Below, piece by piece: positions 47,548-60,116 of a DNA stretch of 64,000 bases (its first letter is position 1; each line of letters starts with the position of its first letter). The translations under genes were made by a program, and so were the position numbers. This DNA comes from Paragorgia papillata (Eukaryota; Cnidaria; Anthozoa; Scleralcyonacea; Coralliidae): contig JAWNZC010000473.1 in the NCBI GenBank assembly GCA_035771165.1, positions 4,037,001-4,101,000 on the forward strand, read 5' to 3'. A model generated the notes under the pieces. It saw only the letters and a list, made by a program, of their open reading frames with translations, had not been told where the DNA came from and did no database searches.

Positions 47548-48641
47548 TCATAGTAAATTGTTGTCAATATCACATGGCTGTTTTAGTATGTGCATGGATA
47601 GTTTTTCTATTGGCATTCTGGGAGCTTGGATAAGTTTGTTTTGTACAAACTTTTGATGGCTGCTTGTCCAGCTGAGAATTGGCTTTATCTTGAGTGGGAA
47701 CCGGACTGCATGTCCCTGTCCATGCTCATTGTTAAGATAGTACCACCAATGTTCTGGAAGTGGCAAGCGAGACATATCTTGAATTGAGTACAGTCTATAC
47801 CCTTTGTGCTGGGAGTCCATACCTTTTCCATTGGTGGTATACCGCCAAATGTCCAGTTCCATATGAACGTATGTTGGGTTAGACGACTTGGACTTTAGAC
47901 TACACAGAATGCCTTCATAAAACTGGCGGCTAGCCTCATGCAGTCTTGAAGAGCACGGCTTTGGTGGACTTTCATAACCTCTGTAGGTAGAGAGTATTTG
48001 AGTCAGGGGAGTAGTTATTTGTGTTTCATATATATACAATACGCTAGCAATGTTTTGCCTGAATTCAATGTGAAGTATACTAAACAGACAGCATTAATAT
48101 TATATTTATCTATTAAGGGAGTCACTTGACATTTCTGACATATAAGACGGCAAAACTTTACTATGTATATAAGCTTTAAATTGTTTGAAAAATCGAATCT
48201 ATAAAGACTGAGATATTTCTCACTTCAAATATCTCAGTGAGATATTTGAAGTGAGAAATATCTCAGTCTTTATAGATAATCTCACCTTACTAATTCTTCA
48301 TTTAGATGATCACTAGGCTCCCACGTAGAGGTTTCTAGCGGCCAGCTTTCCCACTTGATAAGATATTCGTATTCCTTAGAAATATTAAACGAAAGATTAA
48401 ATATCAAGCTAATCCAAAAATATTTACAAAATATTTTAATAAAATTCGTAAAATGTAGAATTATCAAATGCAAGAATATCGAACTGACCTTGTTGACTCG
48501 CCGTCTCGATATAATCCTCTCAACCTGGTATGTTATCGGCAATGTTTTCCTCTTCTTTTTGGGTGCTGTATCGTAGAGTACGACGGACGAAAAACTATTT
48601 AACTGCTTGTAGTCAATCACACTTCTATTTCGAGCCGCCAT
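47548..48641 (-). CDS. Chromodomain protein, 3 exons, about 224 residues
   Basis: Minus-strand exons 48641-48489, 48374-48286 and 47980-47548 join in phase (0, then 2). The chromodomain is split by the first intron at about residues 38-80: YQVERIISRRRVNK then EYEYLIKWESWPLETSTWEP. It keeps the aromatic cage pattern (Tyr, the Trp of IKWESW, and the aromatic/Trp of TWEP region) and usually binds methylated histone tails. A Lys/Arg patch KKKRKT precedes it. The last exon (YESPPKPCSSRLHEASRQFY ... ELDIWRY ... HWWYYLNNE) has no family I recognise. Start chosen as the first Met before the chromodomain. It converges on the 42-46 kb gene. Confidence 0.8.
48199..48275. repeat. Perfect 38-base inverted repeat with one-base spacer
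   Basis: CTATAAAGACTGAGATATTT.. through ..ATATCTCA (48199-48236) is exactly mirrored at 48238-48275. It lies in the second intron of the chromodomain gene, starting about 10 bases past the 5' splice site on the transcribed strand, so the pre-mRNA would fold a 38-bp hairpin there. Confidence 0.92.
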
Positions 48642-48659
48642 ATTGGAATTTCAATATTG

Positions 48660-49600
48660 GTGGGAAAGTCCGCTGACCCAAATGTTTTACACATGACCGG
48701 AATAGTTGGCGATGTACAAAACAGTGTATGTATACACAGTGATTCACTGTACTTTAGTCAGTCTAGCTATACTAAAGTCAACCATAACCATGCAGGATTA
48801 CAGTGTGCGTGGGGGAATGGTAGAAAACATGCAGTCACTATATAAAACCAGAATGTAAAAGTAATATCTAGATCAATGTGATACAAAACAGTGTAAAACA
48901 ATCCGCGCAACACAATTTACAGTAGAAGAAAAAATATGTCGTATAGTGGATAGCGTAGGTGCGACTAATGAGAGATCCGTGCATCCTTGTTATTCTCTAA
49001 TAGCTAGTCACTCAGTCTATGGAAATTAATTTCGTATTCATATATAAATGATATGCCGGAAACGAACCATTCCGATTAACCTGTTATATATGATTTTTGG
49101 GGCTATTTGCTCGGTAGAACGACGCAGGGACGAGGTAGCAATAGGATCTTTAATACGTACGGTACAATGTAACAACACAGGATATAAAGATAAAGTCCAA
49201 TACTTAAACTAAAGTCCAGTTCAATGTCTTGGTATGCTTCTTCTGTTTCTTGCTTTTCTACTCTGCTTTTTGGGCTGGCCACTCTTAGCTTACATAAACA
49301 AACTTGTGCCTGCCCAAGATCATACTGACAGGATAATAGAAAAGGCTTTTAAGAAAACTGTTGACAAGCTAGTAAATAAACTTATGACAGAAGCATGTAC
49401 CTAATTACAGAACAATGGTAGATATGATCAGACTGTCGAGACATTTTGATATATTGATAAAGCTACAGGAAGGCTAATTACTTTTACGTAGTTTTGGTTA
49501 TTTTCAGCTATTTGTTTGCATTGCGGCACTCTACAATAGAATGGCCAGAAGCAGCTAGAAAGCTTAACTATATAACGATATATATCTGTATGCTGTATAA
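48660..49600. other. Intergenic, nothing recognised
   Basis: Only short frames without domains. Upstream flank of the chromodomain gene. Confidence 0.4.
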
Positions 49601-49601
49601 C

Positions 49602-49863
49602 AAACCCTTTCACATATGGCTTTCCACTGAAGACGTCTCTCCTGAACAATGAGTATTAAAGTCGTCTGATGTTAGAGTAAAAACATAAAGTTGTTCCACG
49701 ACAACAATGCGTGTGAAACGGTTAATCAACAGTGTGTTTATATAACCCTTTCATGTATGGGTTTCGCAGACGTCTCCTCACTGGACGAGTAAAATCGTCC
49801 AGCGTTAACAGAGTAAAAAGATAAAGTTGTTCCACAACAAGTATATGCGAATGAAAGGGTTAA
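49602..49863. mobile_element. Two adjacent copies of a 120-bp MITE (AACCCTTTCA / TGAAAGGGTTAA)
   Basis: Each copy (about 49602-49725 and 49744-49863) starts AACCCTTTCA, contains AACATAAAGTTGTTCC or AAGATAAAGTTGTTCC, and ends GAAACGGTTAA or GAAAGGGTTAA. Ends are inverted repeats. Non-coding. Confidence 0.75.
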
Positions 49864-50146
49864 AATAATGATATCCTACGTTGATCTAGCTAGGTGTAAT
49901 TTCAGAAAATGTACGTAAGACAAAGAAACTGAATCAAACACAGTGCTTAAGGACGGTATCCTGTTTGGCGCCAAAAACATTGATTCATGATTGCTATTAG
50001 GGCGACGTGCTCAATCTGAGACGCGGTAATTTTCGAGGGAAAACTGGGAAGAGCGTCCGTATACTAACGAACGAAGGATATGTATATGAACTGCTCGTTT
50101 CCAGTTGCTATAAAGGGTAATTTGTGCCCAAGCACTCATATTTATA

Positions 50147-51153
50147 TTTTAGATCCAACTATAATCTATATAGTGAAATAAAAGTAGCGTGCTGCGTAGG
50201 CAGTGTAGAAAGAGGGTCCTGAAGGGTGAAATGGGAGCTGGGATTTGCTCATTTTTCACCACTGGGAACTGTGATTTTCTGCATTTCCATCACTGGGAAT
50301 GCGATAAAAGTGCCACTGAGAATGGGAAGAATTTTAGTGATGAGAACACGTGACTGGGATTTTAAAATGTTTAGTGAATGGGAATGGGATTTCGTAACAA
50401 ACTACGCTGGGAAAATTGGATCTGTACCCCCCCCCCCCCCTTCAGGACCCTCTAGAAACAACAATCGAAATATAGTAAGGTTATAGATATATTGCCGAAA
50501 CAGAGAACGTAGCCAGTCTAACGTTTCGAGCGAAGGCCCTTCGTCAAAGAGAAACGTAAAGAGTGTGGCGAAACGTTAGACTCCTACGTGATGAAGGGCC
50601 TTCGCTCGAAACGTCTGTTTCGGCAGTATATCTGACCTTACTATATCAGTTTCGATTATAGTCTATATAACTACTCTCAGTAAACTTACCGTCAAAGACA
50701 AGTTATGATAATGGTCGTTTCCTTGTTTCTTCTCTTTGAAAACTAAAGATCGATTCAGAAATCAGATCCTGTCTTTTTATTTGAACAGATTTGAACGACT
50801 GATAAAGAGCTGATGTCGTCCAGCTTAACTAAACACACAAGTGTATAAGTGACTAAGAATTACGCCTACACACGCTATATACAGCCTACACAAAAAGCAT
50901 ATAGAACGGAAGTTTGCGACTACTCGAGACGCCAGAACATGAGGAAGATATTTGGCATATAAATGAATTTTGTGGAAACACCACGTAAAATATTTTATGT
51001 AGTGTTTCCACAAAATTCATCCATATTACATTATCGCCATGAAAACTTTCAAAGAATTAATATTTCGTATAACTAACCGTGGCGAATTATTTTTGGCTTA
51101 GCTACCGACAGCGTGCTTTTAATTTTACTCCTCGGGTAATGAATAATTAACAG
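50147..51153. repeat. 1-kb dispersed repeat, copy A
   Basis: Begins TTTAGATCCAACTATA and ends GGGTAATGAATAAT, and recurs in direct orientation at 52657-53672. It contains a GGGAATGGG-rich segment, a C-run (50428-50439), an inverted repeat around CGTTTCGAGCGAAGGCCC (about 50495-50640) and a palindrome GAATTTTGTGGAAACACCAC / mirror (about 50963-51020). Its 3' half (from AGTAAACTTACCGTC) is also related to the segment at 5495-5700 and 10250-10790 in the segmental duplication. Confidence 0.85.
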
Positions 51154-52656
51154 TTATACCATGAGCTCGAGTCGTATATGAGCTCATAGCCAACGAAGCG
51201 CTTCGCCGAGTTCATATACGACGAGAGAGAATGGTATAATTGTTTTATTATATAGCCAAGCACTGCATGTACAAGAGACAAAGTTACAGCGAAATGTTTG
51301 AAACAACAAACTTCCGGCATTAGGCAACTAATACTTCCGCCATGCGTAATGATGCATTCATATAGAGTTTCTCGCTGAGCGGTAAACAGCTTCGAAATGT
51401 TGGATAAATGTTGCTCGAGAGGCAAAAAATGTGTTAAGCAGATCAACAAAAAAGATTAAAAAATATCTTTATGAAGTGAAAAAGGTAAAAAGACGTAATT
51501 ATTAGGTGAATTCTACCATTTAACATGCTAAATTGTGTATTTGTTAATGTATTTTTACACAATGTTGTTTTTTTATACATTGGTTTGAGGGTGTTGATGT
51601 TTTTCTGTAAAAATCCGTCAATTTCAACTCTTTTTAGCAGTTTAAAAAAAAACATGCCGCCATCTTGTTTTTCCTCTACTAGCAGGATATGAGCTGATAG
51701 CCTGGTAGTAGGGAACCAATCAGATTACGCAAAAGCTCATATCCGATAGCATGCTATATAATAATAACTTATATGTGTCTTATATTGTAGGTTCCGCTAA
51801 GAATTTGATAAAAAATGCGCACAGGGTTTGTATTACCAGGCTACCATGCATTTAGCGCAAAGAGAAACATCAAACGGATTCCCTATAACTGAAGCCCTCA
51901 ACAAACTCAATACATGGTATTTTAATGATCTAATAATTTAAATCAATTCTTTCGTAGAAAAAACTCGGGCTCGTGGACTTTAGACGCAAGAAGTAAATCC
52001 AAAGCCAGCCCCTCCCCGAAAGGCAGTCTGTTTACAGGCTAAAGCAAATGATAATATATAGTTATAACTAAGCTGTTGAGATTTTGACTAATGTCAGAAT
52101 TAATTCATGTATTCAACTGCATTTGAAATATGTTTATAAGTGATAGCATAAAAAGAGTGTATTAGCTATTAATTTATTATCGAGTCGGTTTTCTTTGTTC
52201 TTCCGAGGTCTTTATATCGCATAAAGACCTTGAATAATAATTAGATACGAAATGAAGAAAAAAACAAGGAAAATCTTTGTCCAAGGTGGAAAAAATAGAC
52301 AAAACTTTGTTGGAAAACCTCCTCAATAATAAATTAAGTCAGATAAATCCCTCGAACGTCGGGATGTATGCGTTATATAGCATACATCCCTCGTTCTCGG
52401 GATTTATCTATTACTTATTCATTTTCCAGTTTCAAAGCGAAAAATCTCAATGAACAAAGAGTGGTAGAAATCCTGATTAGTTTCCTGATGTTTTACGAAA
52501 TTCCCAATATAAGCCCTGCGTATAAATTAATTGCAACAGACAGAGGGTATTTACACAGTTATTTTTAATTTTTTAATTATATGATTTAGAATTAAACATT
52601 ACTGACTTATCTCTTGATATAAGGCAGCAATTAGTAAAAATATATATATTTTTTAG
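51154..52656. other. Spacer between the two 1-kb repeats, with hairpin elements
   Basis: Holds a palindromic stretch near 51165-51235 (GTCGTATATGAGCTC / GTTCATATACGAC), a related GATATGAGCT motif near 51690-51755, and a 30-bp-arm hairpin at 52341-52409 (AGATAAATCCC ... GGGATTTATCT). The segment 52470-52640 is an inverted relative of 21550-21730. No gene. Confidence 0.6.
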
Positions 52657-53672
52657 ATCCAACTATAGTCTATATAGTGAAATAAAAGTAGCGTGCTGCG
52701 TAGGCAGTGTAGAAAGAGGGTCCTGAAGGGTAAAATGGGAACTGGGATTTGCTCATTTTTCACCACTGGGAACTGGGATTTTTTGCATTTCCATCACTGG
52801 GAATGCGATTAGTGCCACTGGGAATGGGAAGAATTTTAGTGATGAGAACACGTGACTGGGATTTTAAAATGTTTAGTGAATGGGCCATCCCGTAACAAAG
52901 TACGCTGGGAAAATGGGATCTGCACCCCCCTTTCAGGTCCTCTAGAAACAACAATCGAAATATAGTAAGGTTATAGATATATTGTCGAAACAGAGAACGT
53001 AGCCAGTCTAACGTTTCGAGCGAAGGCCCTTCGTCAGAGAGAAACGTAAAGAGTGTGGCGAAACGTTAGACTCCTACGTGACGAAGGGCCTTCGCTCGAA
53101 ACGTCTGTTTCGGCAGTATATCTGACCTTACTATATCAGTTTCGATTATAGTCTATATAACTACTCTCAGTAAACTTACCGTCAAAGACAAGTATGATAA
53201 TGGTCGTTTCCTTGTTTGTTCTCTTTGAAAACTAAAGATCGATTCAGAAATCAGATCCTGTCTTTTTATTTGAACAGATTTGAACGACTGATAAAGAGCT
53301 GATGTCGTCCAGCTAGCTTAGCTAAACACACAAGTGTATAAGTGAATAAGAATTACGCCTACACACGCTATATACAGCCTACACAAAAAGCATATAGAAC
53401 GGAAGTTTCCGATTACTGGAGACGTCAGAACATGAGGAAGATATTTGGCATATAGATGAATTTTGTGGAAACACCACGTAAAATATTTGTTAGCAAATAA
53501 ATATTTTATGTGGTGTTTCCACAAAATTTATCTATATATTACATTATCGCCTTGAAAACTTTCAAAGAATTAATATTTCGTATAAGTAACGTTAACCGTG
53601 GCGATTTATTTTTGGCTTAGCTACACAGCGTGCTTTTAATTTTACTCCTCGGGTAATGAATAATAACCAATA
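52657..53672. repeat. 1-kb dispersed repeat, copy B
   Basis: Direct copy of 50147-51153 with a few percent differences. The C-run is shorter (CCCCCC), and the palindrome near 53455-53530 has an enlarged centre. Confidence 0.85.
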
Positions 53673-56600
53673 CTCTCTCCTCCGCAGAGGCTTCTAGAGC
53701 TTTTTTGAGCTCTTCAGTATATAGGGTCTTTGCAGGAGAGTAATGCGGTAGAGGGTAATGGGGAGTAAATAAAACCGCTGAAAATCGGAACGCGGGCGAG
53801 GGGAGCGGAGAGAGGAGAGCGGAGAAGCCTCTGCCAGATTTGTGGCGATATCTTGAACAAATCGGCGATTTCTTGCAATCCGTTTTATATCTCGGCAATC
53901 CTTTTGTTTCTCGTTCGGATTATTTATGTAAGGAGACATGCGACCAAGAGCGTTTGACTGACGTCTTAATTTATGTATTTGGACGTTGTTTTGATGCGAT
54001 GGAAGAGCCTGATGATAATTTACACTCGAGCCAGAATGCAGTTGCTGTTGATATGAACTGTTCCGAAGGTTCTGAAGTCGATATTTTGAATATATCGATC
54101 CAAAATATCTCGATCGATGGTAAGTTCATGCTTAACTTTTTATTATTTCATTTTTATGTGTTGAGTTGTTCCATTAAATAGTTAATCTGTTGTTTTATTT
54201 TCATATTTTCTGATGTCTGTGGTTTATAATTTCCAAGTTCACAAAGTAAACCTTAATTATTTCGTCTGTAGAAATATTCTAACTTTCTTGCAGAAGCTCA
54301 TAATTTAGCCTATTATAGCAGAGATTCTTTTTACTATTAAAAAAAGTCTGCTGTACTAATCCAATGATTTTTAACAACCTGACCCCCACGTTTATTTGTA
54401 TAATTGTAATATATGTAATACATGTAGGTACATACATGTAGTTGCTGTTTATTGTCTACTCCAAGCTAGCAGTTTAATATATATGTTTATATTCTCTGGT
54501 AATATGGTGTTTATTTTGCCCAGATTCCCCAGAAGATACTGAGGCATTCATGCCTTTTACCTCCAGCACGCCACAAAAAAGCAAGAAACGCCAGATCAGC
54601 CCATCAAAGTCTGAACCAACTGCAAAGCATCCTAATCTAAACAGTGATCGTTGTAGGAAAAGAGGAGAAAATGTGCAATCTCTCCTCAAAGAAAAGTTTG
54701 TTGAAAGTCCTGGAAAAACCACAAGTCAGGCAGATGTAATGGAAGCCCTTGGGACAGACAACAAAAGTCTTACAACGAGAGCTGTGAAAAAAGAGTTTAC
54801 CTCAGTTAAAGTTGACCATCGCAAAGGCGAATATAAGAACATTCGTCGGTCGGTGTCCTTTGATAGTAGCAGTGCAACATCCTCATTTGAAGTACACCGA
54901 AACTCACAAATACACCGATTACAACAAGAAGTTGCTACACATAAACAAAAGGCCAAAACCCTGATGGATGCTATTATATCATCAGTGGACAACTCATACC
55001 TGAGAAGTCTGATGTGTCTGTATAACAAAGAAATGGAGTGTGTGTCTACACTTACAGATAGCATTGACATCTTGTACGAAAGGGAACTTGAATTTCTGTT
55101 GCAACATGACAAAAACTTGTCTGCTAGCGAAAGTGGTCTTGTTGTTGATGAATTTCTTAAGTTATCTAACATTGTAAATTTGGGTATTCGAAGTGGTGAG
55201 AACATTGCTGAAGTCCACCTAAGCAATGAGGTATTTCAAAACCTTAAAGTTGATTTCAAGAGAGACTGTCCTATACTAACAGATATTGTGCAAGTACTCT
55301 TTCCTGGTGATGGTAGTTCAGACAGAAAAGTGAAGGGTGCAATACATGCACTTGCTCTTCTTGTCAGCCTAAGGAACAAACAATGTAGAAATGATATTAC
55401 ATTGATATTTTCAATGATGCTTGTTTCATTTGGTGCTGGTTGCAGAATGGTAAACATGCTGAATAAGATTGGCCTCGCAATACATTGGGACACACTGATG
55501 AACTTTCTTGACAAGCAGCTGGAAAAGAAGATGGCATACGTAACTTCATTAACCCCACAAGAACTGCCTTTGTTGCTTCTCATGGATAACATCAATATCT
55601 ACAGAGGTAACAAACGGCATCATAGATTATTTAAAATCTATGGTCAAAATATGTGGAACTTCACAGCAAGAGGTTTTCTAATACCCCGGCTAGATGATAT
55701 AGAAGATTTGTTTACATGCAAGGAGACAGCTACCCAGAGTCAACATGACGTGACTGAATTCACATTTGATGATATTTCCATTGAGAACAATACAGAACAT
55801 TTTGAACTTTGGAACAGCCACAGAGATAATTACTTAACTGAACTGTTAAATGATGGCTTATCTCTACATACCAACAATCCCCTGAAAGATATGACTGAAT
55901 CAGATTGCAACCGTTGTCTGTCCACCAAAGCTTACAAGATCACAGATGATTTAAAGTTGTCCTCAAAAAGTATTTGTGACACATCTCGATCAGGCATTAA
56001 ATCAGAAACTGTCATTTTGCCTCTCTCCCTGGAAAATAATAGCACTCTCACTGGAACAGGTGTAATACTGGATCAGTTTGGGAAAGAGTTTTCCATTCCA
56101 ACAGTCTCTAGTGATGAAACTCTTCCATTTGATAGCAACTCCAAAACATTTTGTTTGAAGAAGGCAAGAGAACATACTGAATTTATGCTCATGATGAGTC
56201 ATCACAAGGAGGAGAAGAGGAAGTATGATTCCCAACTGTCCAATGCTGAGAATGATTGGGACATTGTTTCCAATCAGAATGAGGAAGACTTGTCTGATGA
56301 AGATGATGTTGATAAAGATGATGAAAGTGATGAAAATGAGGGTGATGACAGCAGCAGTTTGAGTATATCTACAATCACATGCAAAATAAACGAGACACTC
56401 CAGGCTCCCGAACCCTCTCCAATGTTGGTTAGTGATGATTTGCACTGTTGGAGGCTTTCCTTTGAATTTCGAGCTCAAATAGCAACATTGAAGGGGGGAA
56501 GGGGGACAAGCCTTTGAAAATCAAGGTGGCACATTTTATTTTGCATGAGATTGTCTTTTGCGCCGGAAGTGAAGAAGAACATATATACGACGTCAAGTAG

Positions 56601-57140
56601 GTGTGGAAAATTATGACGTTGGTGGGAAATGCGAAGGGACAAAAAACAGGCACTGGGGGGAGAGTGGTAAAGCTGATGGTAGCTATAAGTTTTGACAAGG
56701 GTGTGGTCCTATGCAAGGCTTATGAGAAGTTAGATGGCCGTTATTTTGCAAAGTTCATTGACGACAACTTTGAAAGCATGTTTGCTATTGCAGATAAAGG
56801 CCTAAGGCGATTATGGCTACAAGACGGAGATCCAAATCAAAACTCAGCATTGGCTCGCGCAGCTATGGACCGTGCAAACTGTGAACTTCTAAAAATTCCC
56901 CCGAGAAGTCCTGACTTAAACCCTATCGAGAATGTTTTTAAACTAGTTTCAGATGCATTGCGTGAGCAAGCAATAAAATCACAAATCACAAAGGAAACGG
57001 ACGAGGAATTTAAAGATAGAGTGATATCTACAATTCAATCGATGCCTACAGAAATCATAAATAAGACAATCGCCTCGATGGGAAATCGCGTGCGAGAAAT
57101 TATTAAGTGGAAAGGACAGCGTTTAAGATATTGGAACTAA
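56601..57140 (+). pseudogene. Tc1/mariner (IS630-type) transposase, C-terminal half
   Basis: The frame has the second and third catalytic positions of a DDE enzyme: LWLQDGDPNQNS (Asp) and IPPRSPDLNPIENVF (Asp/Glu region), preceded by TGTGGRVVKLMVAISFDKGVV. The N-terminal helix-turn-helix and the first catalytic Asp are missing, since the flanking MITE copy starts where they should be. It ends KGQRLRYWN and a CAATAAA signal follows near 57194. Not functional alone. Confidence 0.85.
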
Positions 57141-57956
57141 GAACTCATAAGTACTGTCAACATCGTACATATTAATTAATGTGTTTAAGTGTCAATAAAA
57201 TACACGTGCAATGAAATATGACCTGACTGTATATGATACTTATTTCCTCAGACGACAGGCCTGCGTATATTTCAGGAATAAACAGTAGCGTTATAAATAT
57301 GCCATTAACAGGCAATAATATTAATATTCTAAATAACTATTATATATTACAATAATAGACTAAATAACTATTTGTGAAATGATTAACGCTGCTTTGTGTA
57401 TAACATCTCTGTCTCTGTGTCAGGTATAAAGAATAATTACATCATACATCCCACCCCACCCCTAAATGTGGAATTGATAATAGTTAACGGATCACCACAA
57501 CGGGTCACCGTCTATGAACATGTACAAAAACAACTCTGCAGAATACGCCAGCCGCACATTAAAGACATCAAATGTGAAGTCTGCTCCGTCGTACCATGGT
57601 GGAGTTTGTGTTTTAAAATTGTGGTGGGAAATCACTATACAACGGCCGATTGTGCAATGGTGACCCGTTCAGACCAAAATAGAATATAACATATATGGAT
57701 TATCTTCTTTATCTTTACGGATCACCATGGTGAACCGTCGTTTAGTGCCTTGTAAGACACTTCAAATAATTTCAAAACCCCAGCATATGTTGAATAACAT
57801 ATAAATGTTTAAATGTACTAGGAAACAGAGCTTGTACGACCTAAACATAGTATGTAATTTCGAGCTTTTAAAATGGTGACCCGTTGACAGCACCATACTG
57901 CATATCAATACTGATTATGCTAATTGGATTATACTGCTAAAACGCATGTCCCGATA
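57141..57956. other. Non-coding part of the composite insertion
   Basis: A 97-codon frame at 57396-57689 has no domain. Motifs AACGGATCACC / GGTGACCCGTT near 57484 and 57880 hint at another small inverted-repeat element, not resolved. The stretch 58206-58768 beyond the nested MITE holds only a Cys-rich 104-codon frame (58296-58610) I cannot support as a gene. Confidence 0.4.
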
Positions 57957-58205
57957 ATAGGCGAGTTTCAGGGTGTTGCGCGCGCATCGATTTGCAAAGA
58001 AATTGGCGGGCTCTTGGCGGGCTCTCCACAAAGTAAGCAATGTTAAACAGACTTGCTAGCGAGCCAACAACAGCAGAATAACAGTGTTGAACATCCAGAA
58101 ACTGCATCTATACTTTGTTTATTTTAAATAGTATGTTTACTTTGAGTGGAGCTTGCCAGTTTTTTGAAAAATGATGCGCGCGCAACACCCTGAAACTCGC
58201 CTATT
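57957..58205. mobile_element. MITE with 30-bp inverted ends, nested in the composite insertion
   Basis: TAGGCGAGTTTCAGGGTGTT with GCGCGCGCAT at the left is mirrored by ATGCGCGCGC and AACACCCTGAAACTCGCCTA at the right. TA sits at both outer edges, consistent with a Tc1/mariner-type target. The interior has no coding capacity. Confidence 0.85.
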
Positions 58206-60116
58206 GCACAGAGTTCAATGAAGAATAAATTCCGCAAAACAACGTGGACATGATGAGATACTGATTTGTTCATCTTGCGGGATTTGTGAAAAGAAATGAA
58301 AACAACGCCATCTCACTCTCATCATCTCCGTTTCAACACGGTCGACTGCACCCCCTCGCACAAAACTGAAGTGGTCGTTGGCCGTGCAGAATATAGGGGA
58401 ATCCTTCTCAAAGGCAATGTCTTGTGCTCTGATCGATACTGCTGTGACAAGATTGATGTGCACTCCGTTTGTTATGTGCATTGCATAAGAACTGTCAAAT
58501 GTTGGTCTTGCCAATTTAATAACTTCAATTATCACTGCTTTCTACTTATAATGTGTACATTTATTTATTCTCTTTTTTTTTGCGCTACATATTATTTCTT
58601 TCTGTCATAAATAAACATAATATACATGGGTGTTATTGTTCTAACATGTGTGCTAATTTGTTTGGATGAATTTCGTCATATTTCACTTGTATTATTAGTA
58701 ATAATCTACACCCGCGTCTGACGCAATTAAGCCCCGAAAGTCTGCATTCCAAACGTTCCTGTTGTACACAATCACATGCAAAATAAACGAGACACTCCAG
58801 GCTCCCGAACCCTCTCCAATGTTGGTTAGTGATGATTTGCACTGTTGGAGGCTTTCCTTTGAATTTCGAGCTCAAATAGCAACATTGAAGGGGGGAAGGG
58901 GGACAAGCCTTTGAAAATCAAGGTGGCACATTTTATTTTGCATGAGATTGTAGGCCGGAAACTACTGTCAAGAATGTGAAAGAGGTGTTTCGAAGAGAAG
59001 ACAGGATTTTTAACAGTACATTTGATTCTATCAAGAATAAGCTTTGGAATGCTATTCAGTCAGATACCCTGGAGAGATTTGTGAAAGAAATGTCAGAGAA
59101 CAGACATGTAAGAGATTTAAGAGACCATTTAGGGCGTTCAATCTTACATGTTGCAGTAGAACAGCAAAATAGAAATCTTGTGGATTGTTTACTTCATGCA
59201 GGATTTAATCCAAATGTTAAAGAGAAATGTGGTGTTACCCCTCTGCTAATTGCAGTTACTGTTAAGAACAAGGATATTTGTCAGTTGTTGGTGAACAGTA
59301 AAGCTTGTGCAAGAGGACCATTGTTTACTAACATTCCAAGTCCACTTGCTGTTGCCTTGAAAATGGAATTGCATGAGATCCATGAAATTCTAAATCCCTG
59401 TGTGTCTGATGATGAAGATGATGACATAGCAGCATATGATCCAAGCTTTTCAAGATCCACCAATTTACCCAGTCCATACAGTAACAGTGTGGTACATGAT
59501 AATTTCCAGAGAGACACTCCTGGGTTTATTACTGGAGTTGTTGGTGATGTGGGTACATGCAAGACTAATCGTGGTGTTATGTCTCGATCAACTGCCTATA
59601 ACTGGGTTGGTATCATTCCAGGGGACCTGCATACCAAAGGATATTTAGCAGAATCCTGTTTTAAAGAGCAAGGCCCTGGTGGATTTCATTACCTGGTTGC
59701 CAAAGTCCTGAAAAGGCCAAAGCTGACAACTGAAGCATTTAAGAAGAAGAAGTTTGCAGAAGGTAATTTGGATCGGATAAGAGAGGCAGTACGAGATGGA
59801 GCGAGAGCATATGGTTTGGCAGCAGTATTGGAATTCAAAGAGTCGGAATTCTACCCAACTGCAGCTGAGAAATCACAGTGTCTTCGAGCAACAGGAAGTC
59901 ATTCTAAAGTGTTTCTGGAGCACTTTAAACTCTGGCTTGATCATTCAGCAAGCATCAACACTGCTTTTAAGTACAGGAGTCGAATGTTCCTGTTTTATGG
60001 GCCTTTACTAGAGCTGTTTGATCTTTCAACAAAACATTGTTGGGGAAAAGCAAGAGAAACAAGTTTCATTCTTCAGTTACCAGTCTATGCACAACTGAAC
60101 TTTAGAAACTATTATT

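Larger units (their letters stand above)
56372..58950 (+). mobile_element. Composite Tc1/mariner-type insertion flanked by direct copies of a 182-bp MITE
   Basis: The outer ends are CAATCACATGCAAAATAAA and TTTATTTTGCATGAGATTG, flanked by TA at 56370-56371 and 58951-58952. The 182-base segment at 56372-56553 recurs in the same orientation at 58769-58950, and each copy has both inverted ends. The inner ends are not flanked by TA. The whole 2,579-bp unit therefore seems to have moved as one. It interrupts the DUF6589-type gene without removing any of its bases. Confidence 0.85.

Noticed and set aside
58215..58610. Overlapping 104-106 codon frames on both strands
   Set aside because: Lie in non-coding transposon sequence, with no recognisable motif and stops immediately around them.
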